A stretch of 64,000 bases of DNA from assembly GCF_001895005.1 (NCBI RefSeq), contig NZ_BCXH01000003.1:62001-126000 (forward strand), in the 5' to 3' direction. Of this stretch, positions 33,529 through 41,451 are shown in pieces. The translations under genes and the position numbers were made by a program. The DNA is from Rhodococcus yunnanensis NBRC 103083. GTDB taxonomy: Bacteria; Actinomycetota; Actinomycetes; Mycobacteriales; Mycobacteriaceae. The notes beneath the pieces were generated by a model. It was given only the letters and a program-made list of their open reading frames with translations, searched no databases and was not told the DNA's origin. Numbering within the stretch: the first letter of the stretch is position 1; every line of letters begins with the position of its first letter.

Positions 33529-35646
33529 ATGTTCGCCTTTCTCGCCCGGACGGTCATCGCCAATCCGTGGAAGGTCATCGTCGCGTGGCTCGTGCTCGCG
33601 ATCGCGGCGATCCTGCTCTCGCCCAGCCTGAGCAACTACACGACAGGTAATCAGCAGACGTTCCTGCCGAGTTCGTTCGAGTCCTCGCAGGCGCAGGCGG
33701 CGGGCAACGAGTACTTTCCGACGCTCGCCGGTGCGACCGGCAGCCTCGTCGTCACGCGTGCGGACGGGACCGCGTTGTCACCGACCGACCAGCAGACCGC
33801 GACGACGTTGGCGACGACACTGCAGAACGAGAACATTCCCGGCGTCGTCAGTGTGTCCGCGACACCGCAGTCGCTCTCGCAGGACGGCAAAGCGGTTGCG
33901 CTGCAGGTCTCGTTCGCCGGCCAACCCGGTGACGACATCGTGGACTCGGCGATCCCGATCGTCCGGGACGACGCCGAGAGTGCGTTGCAGGGAACCGGTT
34001 TGGTCAGTGGGTTGACCGGCAACGCTGCCATCGGCGTCGATACCACCGCCGCGTACGACAGGGCAGACCTGATCATCACGATCGCCACCGTCATCGTGAT
34101 CCTTGCGCTGCTCGGGCTGATCTTTCGCAGCCCCATCATCGCCGTCATACCGGTTGTGGTCATCGGCGTCGTGTTACTCGTGGTCACCGCGTTGACCGCT
34201 GATGTCGCGGCGCTGTTCGGTTTCGAGGTCAGCACCACTCTGGGGTCGATCCTCGTCGTCGTGCTCTTCGGTATCGGCACCGACTACGTGGTGTTCCTGC
34301 TGTTTCGGTATCGAGAACGTCTGCGGCACGGTGAATCACCTACCGACGCACTCCATTTCGCGGTGACCGTCGTCGGGAAGGTCGTCGCGTCGTCGGCGTT
34401 GACGGTGATCGGTGCCTTCGCCGCGCTGCTCCTCGCCAAACTGGGTTCGCTCAGCACGCTGGCGCCTGGGTTGATCATCGCGGTGGCCGTCATGTTGCTG
34501 ACCGCGCTGACGCTCGTGCCCGCGCTCTTCACCGTGCTCGGACGCCACCTGTTCTGGCCACTCGGGCCCGGACACGACAGCACGAGAACACCATTCGTCT
34601 CCATCGGCCGCGTCATCGCACGACGACCGGGTGTCGTCGCAGGTGTGGTCGGGGTGATTCTCGTCGTACTCGCAGTGTTCTCCTCCGGGTACACCTCGAC
34701 GTACAACACCCTCGACGAACTACCGGCCAGCACGTCCTCGCAGCAGGCATTCAACACGCTCAACCAATCCTTCCCGGCGGGCGCGCTGAGTCCGACGCAG
34801 ATCTACGTGACCGGCGAAGGGCCGGTGAACCAGCAGGTGCTCGGCGCCGTGGCCACCGATGTCTCGCAGGTCGACGGGGTGTCCTCGGTGGCGCCGCCGC
34901 GTATCAGTCAGGACGGTACCGCCGCCGTCATCACCGTTGTGCTACAGGATGATCCGTACTCCAACGATGCACTCGACCTCGTCGGTGGACCGGTTCGCGA
35001 CGCGGCCCACAGTGCCGCCGTTCCGGGGACCGAGGTGTTGGTGGGCGGCCAGACCTCGACATTCGTGGACGTCCGTGAACAACTGCGCGCGGACACCAGG
35101 CTCGTGTTCCCGGTCGCAGCCGTGATCATCGCGGTGATACTCGCGCTGCTGCTGACCGCGGTCCTTGCCCCGCTGAATCTACTTGTGTGCGTTGCACTCA
35201 CATTCGCTGCGACGCTCGGCGCCGTGGTACTGGTGTTCCTCCGGCTGCTCGATTACGACGGCATCGACTTCACGATCCCGATCGTGCTGTACCTGTTCGT
35301 GGTCGCCATCGGCACCGACTACAACATTCTCATCGCGTCCCGGCTGCGCGAGGAATTCCACAACGGACATCCGCCGCGCAGGGCGGCCGAGGAGGCCGTC
35401 GCGAACGACGCTCCCACGGTGGCCGCGTCGGGCGTGATTCTTGCGCTGACGTTCGCGTCGTTGATGCTGACCGGGTTGGCGAACCTCGCCGAACTGGGCT
35501 TCGGCGTCGCGATCGGCGTGGCGATAGCGGCCCTGCTGATGGCGCCGCTGCTGGTGCCGAGCCTGTCCGCGCTCGAGGGCCGGGCGTTCTGGTGGCCCAT
35601 GCGAGCGCGGGCCCCGGTACCCACCGAATCCGTGAGCGCGGAGTAA
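33529..35646 (+). CDS. MMPL-family RND transporter
   Basis: 705 residues with the MMPL layout: helix 1 (VIVAWLVLAIAAILL), a large periplasmic loop to about 175, helices 2-6, a second loop to about 525, helices 7-12. Proton-relay segments are IGTDYVVFLLFRYRERLRHG in the first half and AIGTDYNILIASRLREEFH in the second, both with the conserved GTDY. Exports lipids or drugs across the inner membrane. RBS GGGG seven bases before the ATG. Confidence 0.92.
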   Translation: MFAFLARTVIANPWKVIVAWLVLAIAAILLSPSLSNYTTGNQQTFLPSSFESSQAQAAGNEYFPTLAGATGSLVVTRADGTALSPTDQQTATTLATTLQNENIPGVVSVSATPQSLSQDGKAVALQVSFAGQPGDDIVDSAIPIVRDDAESALQGTGLVSGLTGNAAIGVDTTAAYDRADLIITIATVIVILALLGLIFRSPIIAVIPVVVIGVVLLVVTALTADVAALFGFEVSTTLGSILVVVLFGIGTDYVVFLLFRYRERLRHGESPTDALHFAVTVVGKVVASSALTVIGAFAALLLAKLGSLSTLAPGLIIAVAVMLLTALTLVPALFTVLGRHLFWPLGPGHDSTRTPFVSIGRVIARRPGVVAGVVGVILVVLAVFSSGYTSTYNTLDELPASTSSQQAFNTLNQSFPAGALSPTQIYVTGEGPVNQQVLGAVATDVSQVDGVSSVAPPRISQDGTAAVITVVLQDDPYSNDALDLVGGPVRDAAHSAAVPGTEVLVGGQTSTFVDVREQLRADTRLVFPVAAVIIAVILALLLTAVLAPLNLLVCVALTFAATLGAVVLVFLRLLDYDGIDFTIPIVLYLFVVAIGTDYNILIASRLREEFHNGHPPRRAAEEAVANDAPTVAASGVILALTFASLMLTGLANLAELGFGVAIGVAIAALLMAPLLVPSLSALEGRAFWWPMRARAPVPTESVSAE

Positions 35647-35664
35647 CCGTGCTGTGTCAGCCGC

Positions 35665-36036
35665 TCACCACGGCGCGATCGGCGGTTTGACCCACATGAT
35701 CTTCTCCTCGCCGTGCATGGGCGTCGCGGACGGGTGTGCCGGGTTGTTGCGTGCCCACAGATTCTTGACGTCGAGCAGTTCCGCCGTGATGTTCCAGGTC
35801 TCCATGGTGCTCGGTGGGGAGATGTCAGCGGCGCGGGCGAGCTTGCGCCGGACGGCGTCGCTCAGGGCGAGCAGTTCGGCGCCGTCGATGCCGCGGTCCC
35901 AGACGTAGCGAGCAAGCGCCGTCGCCTTGTCCCGGCGACTCTTCGCGGCCTGATCGGAGTGTGCGAAGTCGAAGTCGCCTGAAGTCACGGTGCCCAACAC
36001 TAGTAACAGTGAGGAGTGTGGAACAGAGGTGAACAT
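35665..36036 (-). CDS. Conserved hypothetical protein
   Basis: 123 residues from the ATG at 36036; a later GTG is possible. No recognised family. It has a helical middle (AKSRRDKATALARYVWDRG and IDGAELLALSDAVRRKLAR) and a C-terminal part rich in tryptophan and histidine ending KIMWVKPPIAPW. Codon use is like that of its neighbours, and no frame on the other strand looks better. Converges on the MMPL gene with 18 bases between stops. Confidence 0.6.
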   Translation of the reverse strand: MFTSVPHSSLLLVLGTVTSGDFDFAHSDQAAKSRRDKATALARYVWDRGIDGAELLALSDAVRRKLARAADISPPSTMETWNITAELLDVKNLWARNNPAHPSATPMHGEEKIMWVKPPIAPW

Positions 36037-36180
36037 GTAATCGCGGCCACGCCGTCGGCACCCGAAACGCGACGTTTCCACCGATTGCGACGGCCTCGAG
36101 CGGCCGGGCGCCCGAGATGCCGAGGCAGAAAAGTCACCACCGCTTGATCTGGCGGGTGCCTCGTCGCTTACCGTAGTCGA

Positions 36181-36798
36181 GTGACCACTCCAACATCGGG
36201 TGTAGAACGCGCTTCCGCCCCAGCGCCGTCGACGCAAGCCTGGCCGGCAATCCTGACGTGGCGATCGCAGGAGGCACCCCGGATGGAATCGGTCCGCGTG
36301 CAGCTCAGCGGTAACCGCATCAAGGCGGCAGGCCGGATCATCGGCGGCGCATGCTCGGAACATCCGGCGTTCAGCGCGTCGTACGACCTGGTCACCGACG
36401 AGACCGGCGTCACTCGCAGGTTGTCGCTGCGAACCTCGGTCGCCGGCGGCGAAAAGCAAGCTTCCGTCAGCCGCGACGACGAGGGCTACTGGATGATCGA
36501 GAACTCCAGCAGTCACCAGCGCTCCACCTACAACGGTGCCCTCGACGTCGATGTGGTGCTCAGCCCGTTCTTCAATACTCTTCCGATCCGCAGGCTCGGG
36601 CTCCACACCGATTCCGTGGACCTGCAGGTACCGGTCGTCTACGTCAATCTGCTCGACCTGAGCATCCAAGAAGCGAGCCTGACCTACAGCAGCGGGTCCG
36701 ACGGCATCCACGTGCTCTCGCCCGTGTCGAGCTCCTCGGTGACGGTCGACTCCGACGGCTTCGTACTCGACTACCCGGGGCTTGCCGAGCGGATCTGA
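36181..36798 (+). CDS. Putative glycolipid-binding protein (DUF1089-type)
   Basis: 205 residues from GTG at 36181. Beta-rich all through: SVRVQLSGNRIKAAGRIIGG, SASYDLVTDETGVTRRLSLR, WMIENSSSHQRS, then DVDVVLSPFFNTLPIRRLGL, which is the conserved block of the glycolipid_bind family. No signal peptide. The family name comes from a structure, not from a known role. Its last 28 bases overlap the convergent prephenate dehydrogenase gene. Confidence 0.75.
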   Translation: MTTPTSGVERASAPAPSTQAWPAILTWRSQEAPRMESVRVQLSGNRIKAAGRIIGGACSEHPAFSASYDLVTDETGVTRRLSLRTSVAGGEKQASVSRDDEGYWMIENSSSHQRSTYNGALDVDVVLSPFFNTLPIRRLGLHTDSVDLQVPVVYVNLLDLSIQEASLTYSSGSDGIHVLSPVSSSSVTVDSDGFVLDYPGLAERI

Positions 36799-37724
36799 CG
36801 GACCACGCCACCGAGCCTGCCGGCGGATCGGAACTTCTCCAGCCAGCCGTCGTCTCCTGGTTCGACCCCCGAGATGTCGAACCGCTCGTGCTCCTCGTAG
36901 AGGAGTCGCGCGCGGTGACCGGCCGTGACCAGCGTGCGCGTCGACCGCTCGTGGACGAGCTCCTCCCTGGCCCGGGTCAGCACAGCCAAGGCCTCGTCGA
37001 GTGCTTCGGTCAGCGCATCCGCATTCCCCTCGCACATCGCGCGCACGAGATCGGGCGACGACGACGCCACCCGTGTGCCGTCTCGGAACGAGCCCGCAGC
37101 AAGGCCGAGGGCGAGCGGACTGACCGCGCCGACGCCGGCGAGCGCCTCGGCCAGCAGGTGGGGTAGATGGGAGATGCGGGCAACCGCGCGATCGTGCTCG
37201 CCGCTCTCCACCGGTACGACGACGGATCCGCAGTCCAGAGCCAGTGAGGCGACCTGACGCCACACGTCCGGGTCGGCGTCGTCGTCGACACCGACGACCC
37301 ATACCGCGTCCTGGAAGAGGTCGGGGTCGGCCGAGGACCAACCGGACTGATTCGTCCCTGCCATCGGATGCCCGCCGACGTAGGTCGCCGACAGCCCGTG
37401 CCGGGCCACCGCCGCGGCGACCTCCGCCTTCACGCTGACGACGTCGGTGAGTGGATTGTTCGGTGCATGTTCGGCGATGGCGTCCAGGATCGGATCGACG
37501 GCGGGCATCGGAACACCGATGACGATGAGGGCGCCCGTTTCCGCGGCGCGGTGGAGTGCGGCGATCAGATCGGTGCCGGTGTCGTACCCGGCCTCGCGCG
37601 AGCCGGCGATGGCGTCGGCCGACCTGTTGTATCCCCAGGCGGTCCGACCAGCACGAACAGCCGCGCGGAGCACCGATCCGCCGATCAATCCCAAGCCGAG
37701 CACACACACGGGAGCAGTAGTCAC
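36771..37724 (-). CDS. tyrA: Prephenate dehydrogenase
   Basis: 317 residues from GTG at 37724. NAD-binding domain VCVLGLGLIGGSVLRAAVRA at the start, then DVVSVKAEVAAAV and the catalytic YVGGHPMAGTNQSGW with the histidine and the substrate-binding serine region, followed by the helical dimerisation domain. Oxidatively decarboxylates prephenate to 4-hydroxyphenylpyruvate in tyrosine synthesis. It has no chorismate mutase or ACT domain. Divergent from the tadA operon and overlapping the glycolipid-binding gene at the 3' end. Confidence 0.92.
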   Translation of the reverse strand: MTTAPVCVLGLGLIGGSVLRAAVRAGRTAWGYNRSADAIAGSREAGYDTGTDLIAALHRAAETGALIVIGVPMPAVDPILDAIAEHAPNNPLTDVVSVKAEVAAAVARHGLSATYVGGHPMAGTNQSGWSSADPDLFQDAVWVVGVDDDADPDVWRQVASLALDCGSVVVPVESGEHDRAVARISHLPHLLAEALAGVGAVSPLALGLAAGSFRDGTRVASSSPDLVRAMCEGNADALTEALDEALAVLTRAREELVHERSTRTLVTAGHRARLLYEEHERFDISGVEPGDDGWLEKFRSAGRLGGVVRQIRSASPG

Positions 37725-37806
37725 GTGACCAGGTTGACACACGAGTAACCGGGCCCGGGCACGGTGGACTTCATTTTGAGGGCTGACGGCGACTACCGTT
37801 GCGCGC

Positions 37807-38370
37807 ATGGCTGCACAGCGCGGGAGCAACAACTCCGCACAGGCGAAGAAGTTCGACGCTCCCGATACGAGCGCATTCGACGACCTGGAGGGTTTCGGCG
37901 TCGCGGTCGTCCACGAGGACGGCAAGTGGAAGGTGACATCGCTCTCTCCCGAGTCGCTGGGGTCTCTGTCGGCCGCGGAGACCGAACTGCGTGAGATGCG
38001 GAGCTCGGGGGCAATTTTCGGGCTGCTCGACGTCGACGACGAGTTCTTCGTGATCCTGAGGCCTGCACCGTCGGGAACCCGGTTGCTCATCTCCGACGCC
38101 ACCGCCGCGATCGACTACGACATCGCTGCCGAGGTTCTCGAGGCGTTGAACATCGAGATCCCCGATATCGATCCCGACGAGCTCGACGACATCGAACCTT
38201 GGGAGGAAGGCGATCTGTCGCTGCTGGCCGATCTGGGACTGCCTGAGCCCGTGCTGGGCATCATCGTCGCCGAGACGGATCTCTACCCCGACGAGCAGCT
38301 CGGATCCATCGCGCAACGGCTGGGGTTCCCCGACGAGCTATCGGCCGTTCTGGACAAGCTGCCTCGGTGA
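37807..38370 (+). CDS. tRNA adenosine deaminase-associated protein
   Basis: 187 residues. Actinobacterial protein always found before tadA: GFGVAVVHEDGKWKVTSLSP, then TELREMRSSGAIFGLLDVDD and FFVILRPAPSGTRLLISDAT. The C-terminal third is very acidic (IDPDELDDIEPWEEGDL). Presumed partner or regulator of TadA; no biochemical role is known to me. Its stop overlaps the tadA GTG by four bases. Confidence 0.88.
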   Translation: MAAQRGSNNSAQAKKFDAPDTSAFDDLEGFGVAVVHEDGKWKVTSLSPESLGSLSAAETELREMRSSGAIFGLLDVDDEFFVILRPAPSGTRLLISDATAAIDYDIAAEVLEALNIEIPDIDPDELDDIEPWEEGDLSLLADLGLPEPVLGIIVAETDLYPDEQLGSIAQRLGFPDELSAVLDKLPR

Positions 38371-38819
38371 CCGACGAGGACCTCGTTCGTGCGGCCCTCG
38401 CGGCGGCGGGTGAGGCGTCCGAACTCGATGTTCCGGTGGGTGCGGTGGTCTTCGACGCCGACGGCCGAGAGCTGGCACGCGCGGCGAACGCCCGCGAGGC
38501 GACCGGCGATCCGACGGCACACGCCGAGGTACTCGCACTGCGTGCCGCCGCTGGCGTCCACGGGGACGGGTGGCGTCTCGAGGGGTGCACGGTTGCGGTG
38601 ACGCTCGAGCCCTGCACGATGTGCGCGGGTGCCCTGGTGCTGGCGCGGGTGGATCGCATCGTGTTCGGGGCGTGGGAGCCCAAGACGGGTGCGGTGGGTT
38701 CACTGTGGGACGTGGTGCGCGATCGTCGGCTGACGCATCGGCCGCACGTGCGCGGCGGGGTCCTCGAAGACGAGTGCGGGGCGGTGCTGCGCGAATATTT
38801 CGGTTCGAAACGCTCATGA
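38367..38819 (+). CDS. tadA: tRNA-specific adenosine deaminase TadA
   Basis: 150 residues from GTG at 38367. Cytidine-deaminase fold with the zinc site: H and catalytic E in TAHAEVLAL, and the two cysteines in EPCTMCAGALV. Converts A34 to inosine in tRNA-Arg(ACG). GAWEPKTGAVGSLWDVV is the tRNA-binding region of TadA, which separates it from other deaminases. Confidence 0.93.
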   Translation: MTDEDLVRAALAAAGEASELDVPVGAVVFDADGRELARAANAREATGDPTAHAEVLALRAAAGVHGDGWRLEGCTVAVTLEPCTMCAGALVLARVDRIVFGAWEPKTGAVGSLWDVVRDRRLTHRPHVRGGVLEDECGAVLREYFGSKRS

Positions 38820-38828
38820 AATTCTCAT

Positions 38829-38853
38829 GTTTGGTGCCGTTACCCAGGGGTAA
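38829..38853 (+). promoter_or_regulatory. Sigma-B/F-type promoter of csbD
   Basis: GTTT (38829-38832), 15 bases, GGGTAA (38848-38853) fits the GTTT-N15-17-GGGTA pattern of stress and stationary-phase sigma factors in actinobacteria. It lies 57 bases before the csbD ATG. CsbD is a classical general-stress gene, so element and gene agree. Confidence 0.65.
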
Positions 38854-38909
38854 ACATCGAATCAGGGGCGCGGCAATTGTGCTTCGAACACACTCTCAGG
38901 AGGCATTTC

Positions 38910-39107
38910 ATGGGACTCGACGACAAGATCTCGAACAAGGCCGAGGATCTGGGCGGCAAGGCCAAGGAAGCAACCGGGGCCGCGACCGGCAACCGTGACC
39001 TCGAAGCCGAAGGCAAGGGTGATCAGGCCTCGTCCGCAGTCAAGGACGCGGGCGAGAAGATCAAGGATGCAGCTTCGACCGTCAAGGACAAGCTCACCGG
39101 ACACTGA
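38910..39107 (+). CDS. CsbD-family stress protein
   Basis: 65 residues from the ATG at 38910, six bases after a perfect AGGAGG. Highly charged, no hydrophobic core: GLDDKISNKAEDLGGKAKEA is the CsbD motif, followed by a second lysine- and alanine-rich helix ending TVKDKLTGH. Small general-stress protein, abundant in stationary phase in other bacteria; molecular role unknown. A longer reading from 38877 is unlikely given the ribosome site. Confidence 0.9.
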   Translation: MGLDDKISNKAEDLGGKAKEATGAATGNRDLEAEGKGDQASSAVKDAGEKIKDAASTVKDKLTGH

Positions 39108-39166
39108 TTTTTCTGCTCTGAACAGGCGATTTAGTCTCGCGCCGCCACTGCGGTACAGTTTTCCGC

Positions 39167-39257
39167 GGTGGCGTGTCCGAGCGGCCTAAGGAGCACGCCT
39201 CGAAAGCGTGTGACGGGTAACCCCCGTCCGAGGGTTCAAATCCCTCCGCCACCGCCA
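39167..39257 (+). tRNA. tRNA-Ser (anticodon CGA)
   Basis: Acceptor arms GGTGGCG (39167-39173) and CGCCACC (39247-39253) pair fully; the anticodon stem CACGC/GCGTG encloses loop CTCGAAA with anticodon CGA at 39201-39203. A long variable arm (GACGGGTAACCCCCGTC) marks a class II serine tRNA, and the T-loop GGTTCAAATCC is standard. CCA is encoded. A TACAGT box at 39154-39159 may be the -10. Confidence 0.97.
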
Positions 39258-39297
39258 AAGCTCCCCACCTGCTCAATGCAGGTGGGGAGCTTTTTTT
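39258..39297 (+). terminator. Rho-independent terminator of the tRNA-Ser gene
   Basis: AAGCTCCCCACCTGC, loop TCAAT, GCAGGTGGGGAGCTT, then five more T. A 15-bp perfect stem and T tract directly after the CCA make it a strong intrinsic terminator. Confidence 0.95.
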
Positions 39298-39691
39298 GCG
39301 ACGTCTGCGTCGGCCCGCTACCGGGCCGACACAACCTACAACTGGTTCCACAGCAATGCGTCCCCCTTCTGCTCATCCCTCGATTCATCAGTCATCGCGG
39401 CCCTGTCGGGGTGCGAGGATGCAGCGTGGGCGATCGGGTGCGAGGCCCCGGCTTTGGTCGAGCAGCGAACCGACACCGACCCGACTGACACAACAGCCAG
39501 GGCGGCCCTACCCGCGCGAAGGCTGCCCCGGCGCCGCTGGCTCAGACCTGCTCACCACCTGAAAGGAGTGCACCCACGCCGACAACCGCGCCCAATCCTG
39601 GCTTCACTTGTCCGTCGGTCAGATGTCCGGAGTATCCCTCGGGAAGAGCTGAGTTGGGCGTTCGCAAGTGCGCTTGTCGGCGTTGGTGCTC
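39298..39691. other. 394 bp without a supportable gene behind tRNA-Ser
   Basis: Several short open frames cross here but none has a ribosome site and protein-like composition together. One stretch (GAAAGGAG near 39561, then a cysteine-rich frame reading GFTCPSVRCPEYPSG) could be debris of a mobile element, but I cannot assign it. No copy of the tRNA 3' end that would mark an integration site was seen downstream. Confidence 0.5.
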
Positions 39692-40372
39692 TCACGTCGT
39701 CACGAACTCACCGATCGCGCTGGCGGTTGCCTTCGGGTCTTGGAGCATTGGCAGGTGTCCCGTCGTGATCTCTCGAGTCCACTGCGCGCCGAGTCGTTGA
39801 ACAAAGCGGCGCTGGCTTCCGAGCGGAAGCTCCTTGTCATCGGTCGTCAGCAAGAAACCGCGGAGACCAGACCACTCGTGTTGGCCCGTCTGGTCCATGT
39901 AGAGGCCACGGGACTCGGGGACGAATTCGGTGACGATGCGTTCCACGTCGTCGATGTGCAAGCCTCGACCCAGCCCGCGCCTTATAGCTCTGGCCGGTGG
40001 GCGTGTGCCTGCAAGACGCATCAACGTCGGCAGCACCCATCGATTCGGAGCGGGCATCGCGGATACGAAGGAATCGGTGCCGGTGGGGATCACGGCGGAG
40101 ATCGCGAGGAACGAACTCACGCGCTCTCCAAGAAGACGCGCCACTTCTGCGCCGACAACGCCGCCCGAAGAATGCGCCACGATAGCGAATCTTCCTGGTG
40201 GGGTGGCGTCTACGGCAGCTTCTACGTAGGCGTTCAAGGGAGCATCTGAGTGTGCGGAGGGCCGCGGGGCAACTGCCGATTCTGCGCCTACTCGACTGCG
40301 TACCTCGTCCCATATCCAGGTGGGAAGGCCGGCGCCGCTGAGGAACAAGATTGGGGAATGCGTGTCAGTCAT
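39692..40372 (-). CDS. Alpha/beta-hydrolase fold protein
   Basis: 226 residues from the ATG at 40372; a GTG at 40402 is possible but lies in a palindrome. Hydrolase fold with the oxyanion strand SPILFLSGAGLPTWIW, nucleophile serine in IVAHSSGGVVGAEVA (about residue 77), and a C-terminal histidine in ITTGHLPMLQDP. It has the layout of small esterase/lyase proteins of the EstA/salicylate-esterase type; substrate unknown. Divergent from a truncated regulator, with a palindrome between them. Confidence 0.85.
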   Translation of the reverse strand: MTDTHSPILFLSGAGLPTWIWDEVRSRVGAESAVAPRPSAHSDAPLNAYVEAAVDATPPGRFAIVAHSSGGVVGAEVARLLGERVSSFLAISAVIPTGTDSFVSAMPAPNRWVLPTLMRLAGTRPPARAIRRGLGRGLHIDDVERIVTEFVPESRGLYMDQTGQHEWSGLRGFLLTTDDKELPLGSQRRFVQRLGAQWTREITTGHLPMLQDPKATASAIGEFVTT

Positions 40373-40395
40373 GATTCCAATCGTCGGCCGGACGA

Positions 40396-40413
40396 GTGAC
40401 ACCTATGTGTCAC
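40396..40413. promoter_or_regulatory. Palindrome in the hydrolase/regulator divergent region
   Basis: GTGACAC-CTAT-GTGTCAC is a perfect 7-4-7 inverted repeat, ten bases before the GTG of the truncated WYL-type regulator and 24 before the hydrolase ATG. Probably the former operator of that regulator. Confidence 0.65.
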
Positions 40414-40422
40414 CATTTGCCA

Positions 40423-40593
40423 GTGAACCGAAGTGACAGGCTGTACTCCGTCCGTGAGGAGCTGCGACGGGCGGGGCGATCGGGTCGGACAGCCGAGCGC
40501 CTCGCGGAGGTGTTCGAAGTCAGCGTCCGCACCATCAAGCGGGATATCAGCGCACTCCAACAAGCGGGATTTCCAATTTGGGCGCAGCCAGGG
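40423..40593 (+). pseudogene. Truncated HTH (YafY/WYL-type) regulator
   Basis: From GTG at 40423 the frame encodes a DeoR-like helix-turn-helix, SDRLYSVREELRRAG, then RTAERLAEVFEVSVRTIKRD and ALQQAGFPIWAQPG, the exact N-terminal pattern of WYL-domain regulators. The match ends there; the WYL effector domain is absent and the frame becomes unrelated within a few codons. A deletion fused the break to the ankyrin gene. The DNA-binding half may still be made, but function is doubtful. Confidence 0.75.
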
Positions 40594-40633
40594 CATGACC
40601 GGCAACCGCAACCACTCGAGAGAGGCGAAATCG

Positions 40634-41065
40634 ATGCCAGACATCGACGAATTCGGCCGCACCGCGCTGCATTACGCCGCAGCCGAAAACAGAATAAACG
40701 ACGTGCGACAACTGCTCGCTGACGGCGCGGACGTCAACAGTCGTGACCATCAGCAGTGGACGCCCCTGATCTTCGCTGCACAGTTGGGATTCGTCGATGT
40801 TGTCACCGTCCTCCTGAACCACGGTGCCGACGTCAACGCCATCAACTCGACAGGCAGATCCGCACTCGAACGCGCCATCATGGCCCCCAAGAACGACGGG
40901 GCCAGCAACGCCATCGCTACCATCCGGGTTCTGCGCGACCGCGGTGCTGACGCCACCAGCAAGACAATCACGAGCGACTACTTCGACCCGATCAGTCCCC
41001 TGGACATTGTCCGTGACCATATCCGGAACTCAGAGGTCGCAGCAGAGTTCGCTGACCTACCGTGA
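40634..41065 (+). CDS. Ankyrin-repeat protein
   Basis: 143 residues from the ATG at 40634. Three ankyrin units: DEFGRTALHYAAAENRINDV, HQQWTPLIFAAQLGFVDVVT and NSTGRSALERAIMAPKND, with a degenerate fourth ending in SPLDIVRDHI. Predicted cytoplasmic, no other domain. Such single small ankyrin proteins in bacteria often pair with a neighbour as inhibitor or chaperone; the next frame begins at the stop (GTGA) but is broken. Confidence 0.82.
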   Translation: MPDIDEFGRTALHYAAAENRINDVRQLLADGADVNSRDHQQWTPLIFAAQLGFVDVVTVLLNHGADVNAINSTGRSALERAIMAPKNDGASNAIATIRVLRDRGADATSKTITSDYFDPISPLDIVRDHIRNSEVAAEFADLP

Positions 41066-41380
41066 GCAACTACCCAGATGTCGACGCCGAACTGGCCGAG
41101 ATCAGATCCAAGGCACACAAGATTGCGCGTTCGATCGACCCGTGGAAGGTATGGGTCGTTCCGATGACCAGACGGTTACCGTTACTACCGACTCAAATCA
41201 ACCCGGCGGCAATGAGTGTCCCTTCGCGCGAGAGCCTCTGTTTTCCTTCTACTTCGCAGGAGAAGCAACGCGCGGCAACGTCTGCAATTGGGCAGCCAAG
41301 CAGTTCCTCGAACCGCTCTGGGTCGTGAATGGTCAGGACGTTGTCGTTGCGTTTGGCACATTCCGTCCTCTCCCCGCGTC
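41062..41380 (+). pseudogene. Broken reading frame coupled to the ankyrin gene
   Basis: GTG at 41062 overlaps the ankyrin stop. The frame opens protein-like (VDAELAEIRSKAHKIARS, then IDPWKVWVV) and then turns into low-quality sequence, while another frame from about 41150 becomes protein-like (TTDSNQPGGNECPFAREPLF, then FYFAGEATRGNVCNWAAKQF and VVNGQDVVVAFGTF). A single indel near 41155 would join them. No family recognised. The 3' end is unclear because the MFS gene follows on the other strand. Confidence 0.5.
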
Positions 41381-41451
41381 ACGCTCCGTTCGACGACCGC
41401 GCCAGCTCGTGTCTATGTGCCCTTCTGCCACATGCACCGCGACCCGAGCCA

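Noticed and set aside
39168-39488. Open frame beginning inside tRNA-Ser
   Set aside because: It crosses the tRNA and its terminator, so it is not a gene.
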